This document shows, one piece after another, positions 36,731 to 48,900 of a stretch of 64,000 bases of DNA (position 1 is the stretch's first letter; each line of letters begins with the position of its first letter). A program made the translations under genes and the position numbers. The notes under the pieces were generated by a model. It was not told where the DNA came from, made no database searches, and saw only the letters and a program-made list of their open reading frames with translations. Source of the DNA: Pseudisothecium myosuroides (Eukaryota; Streptophyta; Bryopsida; Hypnales; Lembophyllaceae); NCBI GenBank assembly GCA_951799445.1, contig OX637293.1, forward strand, positions 13,764,001 through 13,828,000. Reading direction: 5' to 3'.

Positions 36731-37329
36731 TTGCCTTAAGAAACCGGTTATATTCATGAATGCAAGGAATTATTGTAAATAATATGCATTTCAACTTATC
36801 ATCATTTGGTGAAATGATGTATTGGAAGTTTTAAAAATATTGAATTATTGGTTTTCAATTGAATCCACATTTAATAAAATTGTCAATTGTCTCCTTATTC
36901 AAAAAAAAATACTGAATCATATTAATGTAAAAAAAATGAAAGTTTTTACTCTTATAAAACAAATATTCTTTCAACCTAGACAAGAGTAGCTATTTCTTTA
37001 TTTTTCTAAAAGAGATATTCACTCGTAGTAATGAAAAAAAAGGGTGTTATGGGTAATCTACAATCACAAATCAAACTGTAGATTACCCATAAGACCCTTC
37101 TTTTTCAAGTATTGGAAGTTGAAAGTGGTCATCCCGAACCCCCCCCCCTTTTGTTTCCATTTTATATAGATAGGAATTGTCCCCAGTCTTTAAGTTGGGT
37201 GGAGTTTGTTTAAATTTTATTTATATATTGCCCTAAGCCTTCAAGTATACATATATAAAAAATTAACAAGACATTCCCTAAATCCTTGGAAATTAAATGG
37301 AGAAGCAACAAAATATACTGTCTACTATT
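36731..37329. other. AT-rich non-coding DNA
   Basis: No gene is visible. A short inverted pair (GGGTAATCTACA at about 37050 and TGTAGATTACCC at about 37076) could form a small hairpin. Confidence 0.4.
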
Positions 37330-38545
37330 TTTAGAGCCTCCTGATTATTTTATTTATTCGATTATATTACTTATCAATAAAATTTAAGTATTCATAAACT
37401 AATAAAATAGGAATCTACAATATTTGAAATTCACCTAGTGTTGGATGATTTTATTATTTTGAATTCAATCCCTTACTTATCAAAAGAATTTAAAGTATCC
37501 ATGGGCTAACAAAATAGGAATCCACGATATTTGAAATACACCTAGTGTTGGATGATTTTATTATTTTGAATTCGATCCCTTACTTACCAAAAGAATTTAA
37601 AGCATCCACAAAAAACAAAATAGGAATCCACAATATTTGAAATACACCTAGTATTGGATGATTTTATTATTTTGAATTCAATCTTTTACTTACCAAAAGA
37701 ATTTAAAGCATCCACAAAAAACAAAATACGAATCCGTAGTATTTGATATAAACCTAGTGTTGGATGATTTTATTATTTTGAATTCAATCCCTTATTTACT
37801 AAAAGAATTTAAAGTACCCACAAAAAACAAAATACGAATCCACAGTATTTGAAATACATGTAGTGTTGGATGATTTTATTATTTTGAATTCAATCCCTTA
37901 CTTACCAAAAGAATTTAAAGTATCCATGGGCTAACAAAATAGGAATCCACGATATTTGAAATACACCTAGTGTTGGATGATTTTATTATTTTGAATTCGA
38001 TCCCTTACTTACCAAAAGAATTTAAAGCATCCACAAAAAACAAAATAGGAATCCACAATATTTGAAATACACCTAGTATTGGATGATTTTATTATTTTGA
38101 ATTTGATCCCTTAAGTACTTACCAAAAGAATTTAAAGCATCCATGGGCTAACAAAATAGGAATCCACAATATTTGAAATACACCTAGTGTTGGATGATTT
38201 TATTATTTTGAATTCGATCCCTTAAGTACTTACCAAAAGAATTTAAAGCATCTACAAAAAACAAAATAGGAATCCACAATATTTGAAATACACCTAGTGT
38301 TGGATGATTTTGTTATTTTGAATTCAATCCCTTACTTACCAAAAGAATTTAAAGCATCCATGAGCTAACAAAATAGGAATCTACAATATTTGAGATTCAC
38401 CTAGTGTTGGATGATTTTATTATTTTGAATTCAATCCCTTACTTATCAAAAAAAAATTTAAGCATCTATGGGCTAACAAAATAGGAATCCACAACATTTG
38501 AGATACACCTAGTGTTGGATGATTTTATTATTTTGGATTCAATCA
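37330..38545 (+). repeat. Satellite-like array, about 107-base unit, 11 copies
   Basis: The word TTGGATGATTTTATTATTTT recurs at about 37440, 37548, 37655, 37760, 37866, 37974, 38079, 38191, 38300, 38406 and 38515. Units alternate between a CATGGGCTAAC and a CACAAAAAAC variant with no strict order. The array is AT-rich and non-coding, and its end units are the most diverged. Confidence 0.9.
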
Positions 38546-38906
38546 AGGCCCAGAAAAAGTTGAATTATCCATGAACTAACATTGTAATGGGTATTCTTAC
38601 AAAATAAAAACTCAACCATAAGAAGGATGCATATGCATATTCTAATTATATAAAAAAACATTCAAGCATGTAGTAATAAAAAAAATGGGTGTTCTTACAA
38701 AATAATTACTCCACCATAATATGATACATATGGATATTCTTATACTTTTAATTAAAAAATATTAAACCATAATAATGTAAGGGAGGGTGTTCCTTATTCT
38801 TATAAAGGAAAAATTTAACAATTATATGATATAATAACGGCCGTTTCTATTTTTACTGAAGAAAGATCCACCAATATTAAAATATTATGTGTTTTCTTAT
38901 TTTCTA
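38546..38906. other. AT-rich non-coding DNA
   Basis: A repeated phrase around ACTCAACCATAAGAAGGATG and ACTCCACCATAATATGATAC is visible; otherwise nothing is supported. Confidence 0.35.
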
Positions 38907-38973
38907 ATACCCTAAAACCTAAAACCTAAAACCTAAACCCTAAACCCTAAACCCTAAACCCTAAGACCTAAGA
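38907..38973 (+). repeat. Interstitial telomere-type repeat
   Basis: About nine units of CCCTAAA and variants (CCTAAAA, CCTAAGA) lie in a row. This is the C-rich strand of the plant TTTAGGG telomere repeat. Degenerate units at both sides bracket perfect ones in the middle. Confidence 0.9.
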
Positions 38974-39469
38974 CCTTCAGGTGACGATATTAAGAGAAGG
39001 TTGTTGTTTTCCTTATAAAAGAGAACATGGAACTATAAATATACAGGAGCTAGTATTATTGTACACATGTTCTCTGCCTTTGACAGGGATTTTATTTTGG
39101 CCGCGTGTATGCTTGGTGGCCTTGCTCTACAGGCTAATTTATGGAGGGACCTGTCGTCGGAGGCCAATTTTTGGCGGGCTGAGCGAAATTTAACTCGGAA
39201 CAGAAACCCTGCCTTTGAGTGCACATCGGATTCCAATCTTTTCCTTGGATAAATGACAGGATAAGAGTTCCGCCTTTTTTTGAATTGTGGAAAAGGGAAT
39301 GCACCTGAAAAGCACACCCCATAACCTGGACGTAGTTGCAAGTGAATCGTGATTTAGACAGCACGTGGTGGACGTTCATTGGTCCCCTACATACAACATG
39401 TACACATTGTATTCCTTCATACATTCTTGAAGTCAACTGAAGCTCCCAACCCAGAAGGCACATTTGCAA

Positions 39470-39509
<40 letters not shown>

Positions 39510-40083
39510 AAACCCATGGACAATTTCCATTGATAAAAGGAAAACAGTACACAGGGGAAAAAACCCGGGCGGCGGAAATCTTTACATTTATTTGCAAAAA
39601 TATCTGGTTACAAAGATATGGATATATACCAATGCAGCTGCACAATATTTCATTAACTGAAGCCTAAAAACCTAATGCAACTGTGTAACAATATACTCAG
39701 TAACTAATTTTGAATGTCTACCTAACTACAAGCTGATACACTAAGTACAACCCGGAATGCAGTCTGTATGCAAAATTATCGGGCAAAATTATCGGTATGC
39801 ACACCGGAACTTTTTTTATTTTTGGTCTATTTGTTGCTGCTGTGAGACAATTCCAGCCTAGCCAAGACAATCCCTCCAAAAATGCACCAACGTCGTGAGG
39901 GCATGATTGATTCTACTATTCCAAAAAAACACTAGGAATAGAATGCTGGAACTTCAGATTCGGAATACAATGCTGCTATTTCAGAGTGGGAATACAATAA
40001 GGCCTTCACTCGCTCGTTCAAGTGGCCCAGCATACAACATGACGTATTGAGATGTACAATACGTACCAAATGCATCCCTAACT
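38974..40083. other. Non-coding DNA downstream of RING2, with an AT microsatellite
   Basis: An (AT)n run of about 17 units lies at 39471-39505. The block 39310-39382 matches 43309-43380 in direct orientation (shared ACGTGGTGGACG and ATTGGT). No gene is supported; frames across the AT run are low-complexity. Confidence 0.5.
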
Positions 40084-42466
40084 CTAGCCAAGTGGGGTAA
40101 CTCTGTGACTTTTCTTGGTTTTCTTTGGTTTCTTCTTTGCTTCCTGTACCTCTTTTGCTGCTTCCTCCGCAGCGATCTCACTTCTCGTTTTCCGCTTGGA
40201 TATTGCAATGTCATTGTCAAGTGGAGGCAGTGGTGGGGGTTGAGGCACCTTCACCCCCCCCCTAGTGACCCCATCTGAGATGGAAGCTTGCTCTCTTATT
40301 TTTTTTCGACGCTCTAAGTCTGCAGCTTCTTGTCTTAACTTTTCTACTCTTTCAAATTCTGCATCTTCTTCTTTCAACTTTCTAATATGCTCCTGTAGCT
40401 CTGCCTCAACTCCTACCTTGCAAGACATACTAGAAAAAACAGCAAGAGGCTCTGTGATAGCATCAGGCTGAATTTCAACTAGAACCTCTAGGGTGTTCTT
40501 AATAGGATCTACGACTTCATTTATAGACGGTAGGTGGGAACGTTCGACAGACTTTCCCCTACCAGCGGCACTACCGTTGCCCAAACTTTGCAACAAATTA
40601 GTCCCACCAGTCGAGCCGTCGGTCCCGACGGTCCCACTGAGGCTCACCACAGGAAGTGTGCTTTCTGTATAAATCGCAGTTTTAGAGTCGTCCAAATCTC
40701 GAGTCCGTGTGGACACCGTGTATCTTTTCAATTGCTCTTGGTATAGTTTCTCTGGATCTGAACAACAAAAAAAAACAGGTAACTTAGTGAGTTTGTAAAT
40801 CAATAGATGGGGACCGGAAATCAATAGACAACCCTTCGTTGTACAGAGGTTTGTACTTGACATTAGATTTTCATGTACCAATATCTATCTCACGTACTAA
40901 ATATTTACTGTTTGTACTAAATAGTATAAAATTTGTGACTATTTGCATAAGGCTGTATTCAACAGGACAGAATTGCGTACCAATATGTGGATGGGAGTCC
41001 AAAACTGTCGATGTCAAGCTTGCGAGGAGCCTCTCTTGCTCCTCCTCTAACTTCGAAGACTGTACCAGTTGTTGAAGAGTTGCGTGTAATTTGCCGAATC
41101 CGAAACTAGTAAACCAAGAGGGATGCACTGTTGTACCGCAAGATGTATCTGCGCAGTGGCTAGAAACTCCAAACCAGACCCCCGCGCACCATGGATGATA
41201 TAAGTGGCCGCATGTGCACACTATAATGTCCTTGCGGGGAAATCCGCTGAAGCAAAGTGCACAGTCTTTCAAAGAAATGGTGTCAAAGTTGGAAACGATG
41301 TTGGGTTCGAATTGAGAGCACAAAGGTCGTGGTCTCAAATCTGTTCCAACTTCACCTCTCTTCATTTTAACAATTTGAGATGACAAGGCATCAAATTGCC
41401 TCTTCAAACATTTCTCCCGAGCTGCGAGATCTTTGTACCTCAAAGTACATTGGTCCAACTCTAGTACAGCTGCATCGTAATCGTACACAGCATCCTTTAC
41501 CATGTCATTGTACGCTTCCAATTTATCCGTGGCAACCTCCACGTACTCCGCTTCATGTTGTAGCTTCAAAACTTTGCCTTTAGTCCTCCGCAGCACTCCT
41601 TCTTCTTGTGAGGCCTTGGATTGCAATTCCATTCTCTCTTTTCCAACATTGCCATAGTCTTCTAGTACAGCATGCAACTGTAATCCTACCAACTTTGTCA
41701 AGTCGATGAGGTATGTGATGTCTTTTTCACTTTCTGTACCGTCTCGTACAACACTGTCCATCTTGTACTGAGTCTTTCGAAGCTCTGCCGTAGGGTCATT
41801 GAAAAGGTCGTCGATGCCTTCTGCCTTGTATAATTCTTTCTTGTTGGAGCCGGTGATGTCGGCAATGGCCGCCAAACACAACGTAATCTTCTTGAACCAT
41901 TTGCTCCGCTGATTTCTATTGGAAGTTCCTGCAAACTCTGCCCAACTTACAGGTTTTTTTCTGCACTTCTCCATAATGATCCCCCTAGCAAATTGCTTTG
42001 TTATCACCTTGGACCTTGGAAGATCTCGTAAATACACAAGTGGCAAAATTTGAAGAATACGATGAAGAACTTCTTCATCCTTGCATTCCGCATAACCGTA
42101 CCCATATCTTCCATTTCTCCCCTTCGCTGGTCCAAAAACATTGCTCACATCTTTCTCAACAAGATCGTGTGGAATTTTAAGTTTATATGGGTTTTTACCG
42201 TGTTTGGGTAAGCCATACTTGGTCTCAAACTCCTCCGTAGTAACAGCTCGAGGAGGAGGATGCTTCTTCAAAGAAGCCAACTTCTCTAATTCCTTGTCCA
42301 AAGGACTCTGCTCCACCTTCGCGTCTACAGTATCGTCAGCCTCTGGCGAGGTAGCGAGAATATCCTCCATAGTGAATTTGTCGTTGCTAAAAACACTAAT
42401 GCTGCAGTGCTCATCTTCCGCTGAAAAAAGACGGCTCCGAACCACCCACTCGTCGTCGGACGCCAT
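40084..42466 (-). CDS. Coiled-coil/RING-like element protein, intact (RING2)
   Basis: Exons 40981-42466 and 40084-40757 on the minus strand join in phase to 719 aa without a stop. It starts MASDDEWVVRSRL at a clear ATG. The conserved domain (about 78-200) reads YGLPKHGKNPYKLKI, NVFGPAKGRNGRYGYGY, QFARGIIMEKCRKKPVSWAE. A long coiled coil (about 265-385) precedes the RING-H2-like finger CALCFSGFPRKDIIVCTCGH, LYHPWC, then HCADTSCG with the same C-x4-C ending, followed by WFTSFGFGKL. The second exon adds a coiled coil rich in Glu and Lys and a basic tail (KKKPKKTKKSHR) that suits nuclear import. It is the cleanest member of the three-gene family in the window. It stands apart from any SET gene, separated from RING1 by the AT-rich satellite and telomere-type tract, so it probably belongs to an outer or duplicated element. 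Confidence 0.85.
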
Positions 42467-42539
42467 CGTCTTCAACGACTACCAAAAAAAGGTCAAAAAA
42501 AGTCGTTGTAAACAAATATGTCCGCAAACTCGTAAAAAA

Positions 42540-43010
42540 TGTATGTAAAAAGTACAAAATGTACTTAAACAATGTATGTATTGTTCAATGACTGTACTAT
42601 TGAATTCTCTCGTCTCGTTTCAAGGAAAACCATGTACCCTGGTCAGGACAATGTAGACTCTCAAAACTGTACAAAAACCATTGCGTACCTAACGACAAAA
42701 ATGTTGTACTGAAACATTGTACATATTGCACAGTGATTGTACCTAATGAACTCCGTGAAGGAGGCATGTTGTATGTAACAAGTAACAACGTAACGGCTAT
42801 ATTAAAACATTGTGCATATTGTACTTTGATTGTACCCAATGAACTCCGTAAACAATGCCTGCACTCTGTAATCAAGGTGTGATGAATCTAACAACGTACA
42901 CACTGTACTAAAACATTGTACATATTGTATAGTAATTGTAGCACTGAACGCCGTGAAGGAGACATGTTGTAAATCAACCGCGAAAAAAATGTTATCGGCA
43001 AATGAACACC
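42540..43010 (-). promoter_or_regulatory. TGTAC-bearing tandem repeats upstream of RING2
   Basis: Four units of about 95-105 bases start near 42548, 42700, 42795 and 42900. Each contains AAACATTGTACATATTGTAC or a variant, followed in three by TGAACTCCGTGAAGGAG. They lie within 550 bases upstream of the RING2 start codon. They may be binding sites for the element B3 protein; that is inference from position and repetition. Confidence 0.5.
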
Positions 43011-43308
43011 GTAGGTGAGCCTTGCACTGAGCATAAATCTAATATCGCATATCGTAAACAAAGGCAGTCGTTCTAAACAAAACAAGCATTCTAATCTAAA
43101 GTACCGTAAACAAGAAATGCGTATTCAAACAAACAAACCTTTGCGGAAATCGACCGTGTGCTCAGCGTCCCTCCTTGCTCCGCTCCCACGAATCTGCAAA
43201 CTGTGAGGTCGATTTCTTCAACTTCCGTTCACTACAAAACACAACTAGACACAACTAGACACCGCTCCAATTTTTCGAATGTGCACTTGGGAGAGAATGT
43301 CGCTGCAA

Positions 43309-43380
43309 AAGCACAGCGGAAAATTTGGAAGTTGCAGGTGAATCCCAATTTAGGTGATACGTGGTGGACGGCTATTGGTA
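43309..43380 (+). repeat. Direct repeat of 39310-39382
   Basis: About 70 bases (AAGTTGCAGGTGAATCCC to GGTGGACGGCTATTGGT) match a segment 4 kb to the left in the same orientation, with one copy on each side of RING2. There is no LTR-like start/end or primer-binding site. Confidence 0.6.
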
Positions 43381-44160
43381 TATGCTGTACAATGAGTACG
43401 CACAGTACGCTCTATGTACGATGGGCGAAACGTAGAGGCTGTCACGGGGTTCAAGCAAAAAATCTCCGATACAGAAAATTGGAACCAAAACATCATTTAC
43501 ACCAAAATGAAATGTTGGCCCATATAAATGAAAAGATCTTCTCATAGATTCTGAAATTTAAAATGAAAAAAACACATTTTAAAGTCAAAATTTGGGCCTC
43601 GTACCGAAATCACACATTTGTAAGGATATTTTCTTATTCTCTTTTCCAAATCCTAATGAAATGCCAAAACATTGTACCTAAACATTAGAACATTGAATGT
43701 AGCTCTTTGCATTGCAAGAATGAACCCCTAAACTTGACACAATAAGTACAACAATGCTAAAGCTGAATCTGTGACAGTACAAACATTTTATGTTTGTACT
43801 CTTTATATTGAATTAATAGATGAAAGTCACTTTTTGTTAAGCAATTTTCAATGTACCCGAGATGTAAGACTTTGCCTTATTTTTTTTTTCTCAAAAAAAC
43901 GACCATAACTATAGTAAAATTGACCCTAAACTTTCATCCTGTGCAGAAATTCTGCCGTGACTACGATTTTGGACAACCGTAGTGTGCTTTCACCCCCCTG
44001 TATTTTGTTGCTAGGTACATGTCATTCTTCCACTGCCATGCACTCCACGCTTCTGGTCACACTCTTCTGACATCATGTACCACGTATAGAGGAGAGAGGG
44101 AGTGCAAAAGTAGCCTCCTTGCCAACATAAGTCGATGGCATCCTAGTAACGCCTGAATTT
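43381..44160. other. Non-coding DNA, right margin of the TGTAC-rich element
   Basis: No gene is present. TGTAC words fade after about 43870 and composition becomes more GC-rich; the right end of the inserted element should lie between about 43870 and 44235, but no inverted copy of the left leader was found. Confidence 0.4.
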
Positions 44161-45358
44161 GTGACAGTATCTCTCACTGCACAACACGTCGCCCTTCGCC
44201 ACCTGTGCGCTGACAAAGTGCATTGTGGGTTCCGTTTGTCGGCCAGATACCCGTCTCTAATGGGAGGTTGCAAAATGGTATGGAATTTCTTTGGCTCCGG
44301 GCACGGCAAGGGCGAGTGGGATGGTGCCGGCGCAGTTGTGAAGAGGGCGCTCCGGTCTGAGTAGCTGCTCAATCCAAACCGACCACTGCGAGACGCACGC
44401 GAGTGTGTCACGTTCCTCAACGCCACTATGGCTGGGCAGGTTCCGCTCCGCGGTGGACGCATGAGGTGAGGCCCAGCACCACCGCGCTCTGACCGCCTGA
44501 AGCGGTTTAGGCCACCAGTCGTCACCTTCTTGGCGGAGTCCTGGAATCATGAACCATGTCCACAAATTCAGCAGTCTAGGTTTCGGCGTAGATCCTATTT
44601 TGTAATTTCATATACTCTTGCGGTCTTTTTCATGCAGGTCATTCCAGTATTTTCATCTTGTTGGAGTTGAGGAGGTGGACCGCGCTTGTTCACATGCCTG
44701 TCGGAAGATTGCGGGATCCTCCAAATTGCATTCGGTCTTCGCTCCAGACTCCAGAGACCCCACGAAGATTTTAATGCGAACATTGTCTTGCATGTGTGGA
44801 CCGTGTTTGGAGGAAGACTTTGGCCACTGTGAGCAGCAGGCGTACGTCAAAACGTGGAAGGTACACAAAATCGAGCCACTCAACGTCAATTACGCATAGG
44901 AAGTACTCGAAGCCGGCGATCCGGAAGATGAGGAGAACTGGGAGTATGAGCGGGACGAAGATCGCATGGCAGACCTAGTGCGGCCGGGAGATAATTTTGC
45001 TATACCTGCCGAAGCAGACAACGACGAAGGCGTCTCTTATTACGTTTTGCAGTGCCAGAAGGAGAAGCATTGCGTGGAGGAGGACTTCGAGTGCCCTTGG
45101 GGTGGAAAATTCAAGCGAGGAGACTTCATCATTACTGGAACTTACTACCAAAAGTGGGGCAGGGCGACATCACAGAACTACGTGTACTTGAAGGACTCCA
45201 GGCCCGCCCATATTGATGCTGACATAGTCCTAGCTTGTAAATTCCAAATGCTCCCGAGAGCACATAGAGTGAAAGGAGGGGATCCTGTATACTCCCTTCC
45301 ACTTGAGAGTGTTGATGTAATTGCACGTGCATTGGAGGAATACCAGGATTGCCATTGA
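44161..45358 (+). pseudogene. DDE-type transposase, 3' third (copy C)
   Basis: Alignment to the intact transposase begins firmly at ARYPSLMGGCKMVWNFFG (about 44240) and includes the third catalytic motif GHGKGEWDGAGAVVKRAL. It then has an in-frame TAG (about 44362), a remnant CVTFLNATMAG, a gap at 44480-44630, and resumes with FQYFHLVGVEEV, LSCMCGPC and the C-terminal domain (DLVRPGDNFAIPAE, GDFIITGTYYQKWG). A second TAG lies after VNYA near 44897. The end matches the natural end of the intact protein. The stretch before ARYP is weakly similar to the QHCLLRH segment of other copies; this could be a decayed overlap or chance. Composition matches copy A rather than copy B. Confidence 0.85.
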
Positions 45359-45399
45359 CGGCTTTGTTGTTTCTATATTCCCTCACATGCACTGCTGAC

Positions 45400-45585
45400 G
45401 AGGTGCCCGTGACAGTCCTTGCAATACTCTAGTCGCACTCCGATAGGACCGTGGCGTTAGCCCGTAGTCCTCTCAGAGGGCCCGAGCTCCCGAAGTGCCC
45501 GTGACAGTCCTTGCAGTACTGTAGTCGCACTCCGATAGGGCTGTGGCATCAGCCCGTAGTCCTCTCAGAGGGCCCAAGGGACTAA
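45400..45585 (+). repeat. Two-copy tandem repeat, about 96-base unit
   Basis: GTGCCCGTGACAGTCCTTGC starts units at about 45402 and 45497; both end GTAGTCCTCTCAGAGGGCC. It lies between the convergent transposase and SET pseudogenes. Confidence 0.8.
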
Positions 45586-45919
45586 GCAAGCGTGCTTGCG
45601 GGACTGGAAACGAGTCCTACGAGACGGATCCTCCGCAAGATATCATCCTTGAAGCGCCAGACATACATGGAAGGTATAGAGCAGTATAAGCAAACATTGC
45701 AGTTGTATTAATAAAATACGGATAATTACATAGAGTACGAAAAGGCCATTGCAAGCGCATACTGCGAGGTGCAATGACGTGCATACCTACATTTCCCTAG
45801 AATACCTGATGCCTCAGTCCTCAAAGTCCTAATGACCAAGTTCCTACATGACTACTCCGCTGCAATCACCCATGCTTAAGGAAGTGTCTCCTCATTCATG
45901 TTTCCACTCACTACTGTAG
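45586..45919. other. Spacer between convergent pseudogenes
   Basis: No feature is recognised; it presumably holds the 3' flanks of both genes. Confidence 0.4.
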
Positions 45920-48900
45920 TTACACAGACACTGCAGGCAAGGCAATCTTTGCCCTGCACAAAACACTACCACATGCACATTGAAAGGGTTCCATGTCGTT
46001 TCCGCTTTCTAAGACAGCTGTGCAACTTCCGTAGCGAGTGAACTCCACGCCATAATCCCAGGTGAGCTCTTCTCCGGCCGCAATGTCTCTGTTAGCGAAA
46101 AAAGCAACCTGCATTGACGTCGTAGTGAGAAACGTCAAAAACGTAGCGTCAAAATGAAAACTGACGTACAATCACAATTCTAAGATCGGTAGTCAGTGCA
46201 GCGGTAGACTCACGTGGTAAAGCGTTGGCAGACAAGTGCCCATCCACACAGGCATCTCCATGACATTTGCATCCCCGCACCTGCAAAAGAAGGGGAGGTC
46301 AGGTCACAATGCACTAGTCCGGCGTTAAACTGCACATCCACTTCAGAATGCACGTGAGCACGTCTTACCTATGATTCATCCACCGCGTCACGTTCGTGCA
46401 CTCCGCGGCATCTATACATAACAACTCCTTATCGCTTTTGAAGGACTCCGACTGCCAGTGCGCATCCAGGAGAATGCAGAAAGTTGAACCACTTTCCCGT
46501 CGGAACAACTCAGCATTCGTCAAAACCTCTCCTGCATATTCGAACAAAAAGGTGCCTTGTGGGCAGGCTTCGAGCGTTCGGATGCCCCATCCTTTCTCAT
46601 TGCTCACCCAGAACACCTGCATTGGACAACAGCATGAGGACCTCCATGGCAGCGGGAATGTGGACATTGACCGTTGACAGTGACGGGTAATAAAAAAACC
46701 CGCGAAATACCTCGAAAGGCTTCGTCACTCCTTCCTGGACGACTCTATTGCCACAGTCTCAAGCGCACCCGCATGCTTTTGAACACTCCAGTATGTACTT
46801 CCGCTCCACATGACCTGCACAGGCTTCCTTCCAATACCCCTTGCACAGGAATTCTCCACGGCAGTGGACTAAGTGCTCGTATCCTCCGTCCCTGCGCTTC
46901 AAATACTGCACGACCAACACACAAACGGGCATGACACAGCAATATGTGGACTGCGCACATACAGGGAAACATCGCGGAAGAAGGAACGTCTGAAAACGGG
47001 TAGTGCGCCATTCAAAACATTAAGAGAATAGGATGCAAGGCGAGGCGGAGGCAACGTCTATTACCTCTTTCACGTGTTCGAGACGCAGCAACCCCTCGGC
47101 TGTATACGCGCAGCCTCCAGATACGCCACCGCACTAGCAACGAGTGTTCTCCTGGGTGCAAAACCCCCTGCATGTGCACCCAAGGTCTGTGTCCACACAT
47201 GACTTGATTAAATCCCGAGGCAACGAGTGGTGCAACAGTGGATTCCGTATGTACTGGTACGATGACGTGTCCCAGTATGGGGCTTCACCTACGCCACCAT
47301 GTCTAGTGCAACGCACCGGCACGGACTCGTTACCACGGGAGCAGTCGAAGAGGACGCATTCCTGTGACGATAATGGCAGAAAACACAGCAATAGACTTAC
47401 ACTTGTGCTCATTGCAAATGCTCTCTCGGGCCATTCTCCAAGACAATATGCGTAGTTAGTAACAGTATAGTGACACAGACACAAGAATGAAGAAAACAAT
47501 TCTGCAGTACATAAGGAGGGAAGTGCGCACGAAGTGAGCACCATTTTACATAAGCACTAAAGAACGAGAAATACACCCCTGTCCAACGTTGGCGGGGGAA
47601 AATAGCACACTGCGAACGACAAGAAGTTGCACTTCTACCGTGTGTGGGAGGACTACGTCCGCACTCATCATAGACTGAGGGCCCCTGAAGCAAGCGGATA
47701 CTTGAACGATTGCCCTTGCGATTTAGGACGGCCGTGCTCCAAATCTCTTCGGGGGCAATCGTCGTGAGCAGCAGGAACGAAGACTGAGGGACCCTGAAGC
47801 AAGCGGATACTTGAACGACCGCACCTGCGATCAGGGCGGCCGTGCTCCAAATCTCTTTGGGGGCGATCCTCAAGCGCAGCAGCAATGCACTGCACTTGGA
47901 ATAAGGGCTCAGAGATATCATCCCTTCTTCTGTACCTTTGTCTTTCTCGGTGGTACAAAAGCCTCGGTCCTCTCTGCAGACGACTTTGGTGCTTGCTTTG
48001 AGGATCTCAGGTGCCTTGTTCCTGCGCCCGGTGGACAGTCCTGCTTCAACGGGGAACGACCCCTACCGCCCTTACTTGTGACCTGCGAGGTGTCGTTCTT
48101 CTCAGCAAAACCTGGTGCCCTGTCTTCGTCGGCCGCGCTCCTCTTAGCAGCCGCGGTGACAGAAATCGAAGCAGCGTTCTTCTTGTCTGCCACAGCGGAA
48201 AAGGGTAAAAGAGCGCAGTCAGTAACAATACATGCAAACTCCCGAAGCCAAACGGAGGCGAACCAAAGAATTGGCCAATGCTGCGGTGCTGTAGTGGTAC
48301 CTGAGACTGCACTCCTGCTCCTGTACACGACGGGGCTAACGACCTGCCGTGGTGCATCCGGCGAGACGCACCCCGCTCCCTGGGATGCCTTTGCTTCCTC
48401 TTCCTCAAAGAATTCCGTGTAAGGGTCAGTCGCACATGCAACAACCTTAGCAGCCTTGGCAGAAACGGGACACTGACTCTGTGATGGGGTTGCAAGTTTC
48501 GCAGGCAAAGTGCCACACACCTTATAGAGCCCCAAGCATACAATAACGCAACCCCATCAGCAGTGATAATGTCAGTGTCTGCAATTGAAGACTGCTAAAA
48601 ACACTCTTGGCAAGGAATAGACACCCACGTGCGCAGAGTCCTCCACCGGCAATGCGTCCAGGACGGATTGCTCCTCTGCAGTCAACAGCGCCTCCGCCTG
48701 AACAGCGCCTGTGACCGTACCGGACTCCTCTAGTTGGGACTTCTTCTCGTCCGCTAGACTCCGCTGGGTGTCTCGGCCCGCAGTTTTTTGCACTGCCTCC
48801 ACCGCGTGACCGTCGTCCGGTACCCTCGCATTGCTGGGAGTCTTCGACTGAGTGGACATAGGCGTCATGGAATTCCTACGCCCGGGGAATTCTTCCGTCA

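Noticed and set aside
37330..38545. Regular spaced repeats that could suggest a CRISPR array
   Set aside because: The units are continuous 107-base tandem copies without unique spacers, in a plant nuclear context; this is a satellite.
39471..39505. AT run as an origin or regulatory switch
   Set aside because: It is a simple dinucleotide microsatellite with no associated motif.
39310..43380. Direct repeats as LTRs of a retrotransposon
   Set aside because: The repeats are only about 70 bases, lack TG...CA ends and a primer-binding site, and no reverse transcriptase or Gag-like frame lies between them.
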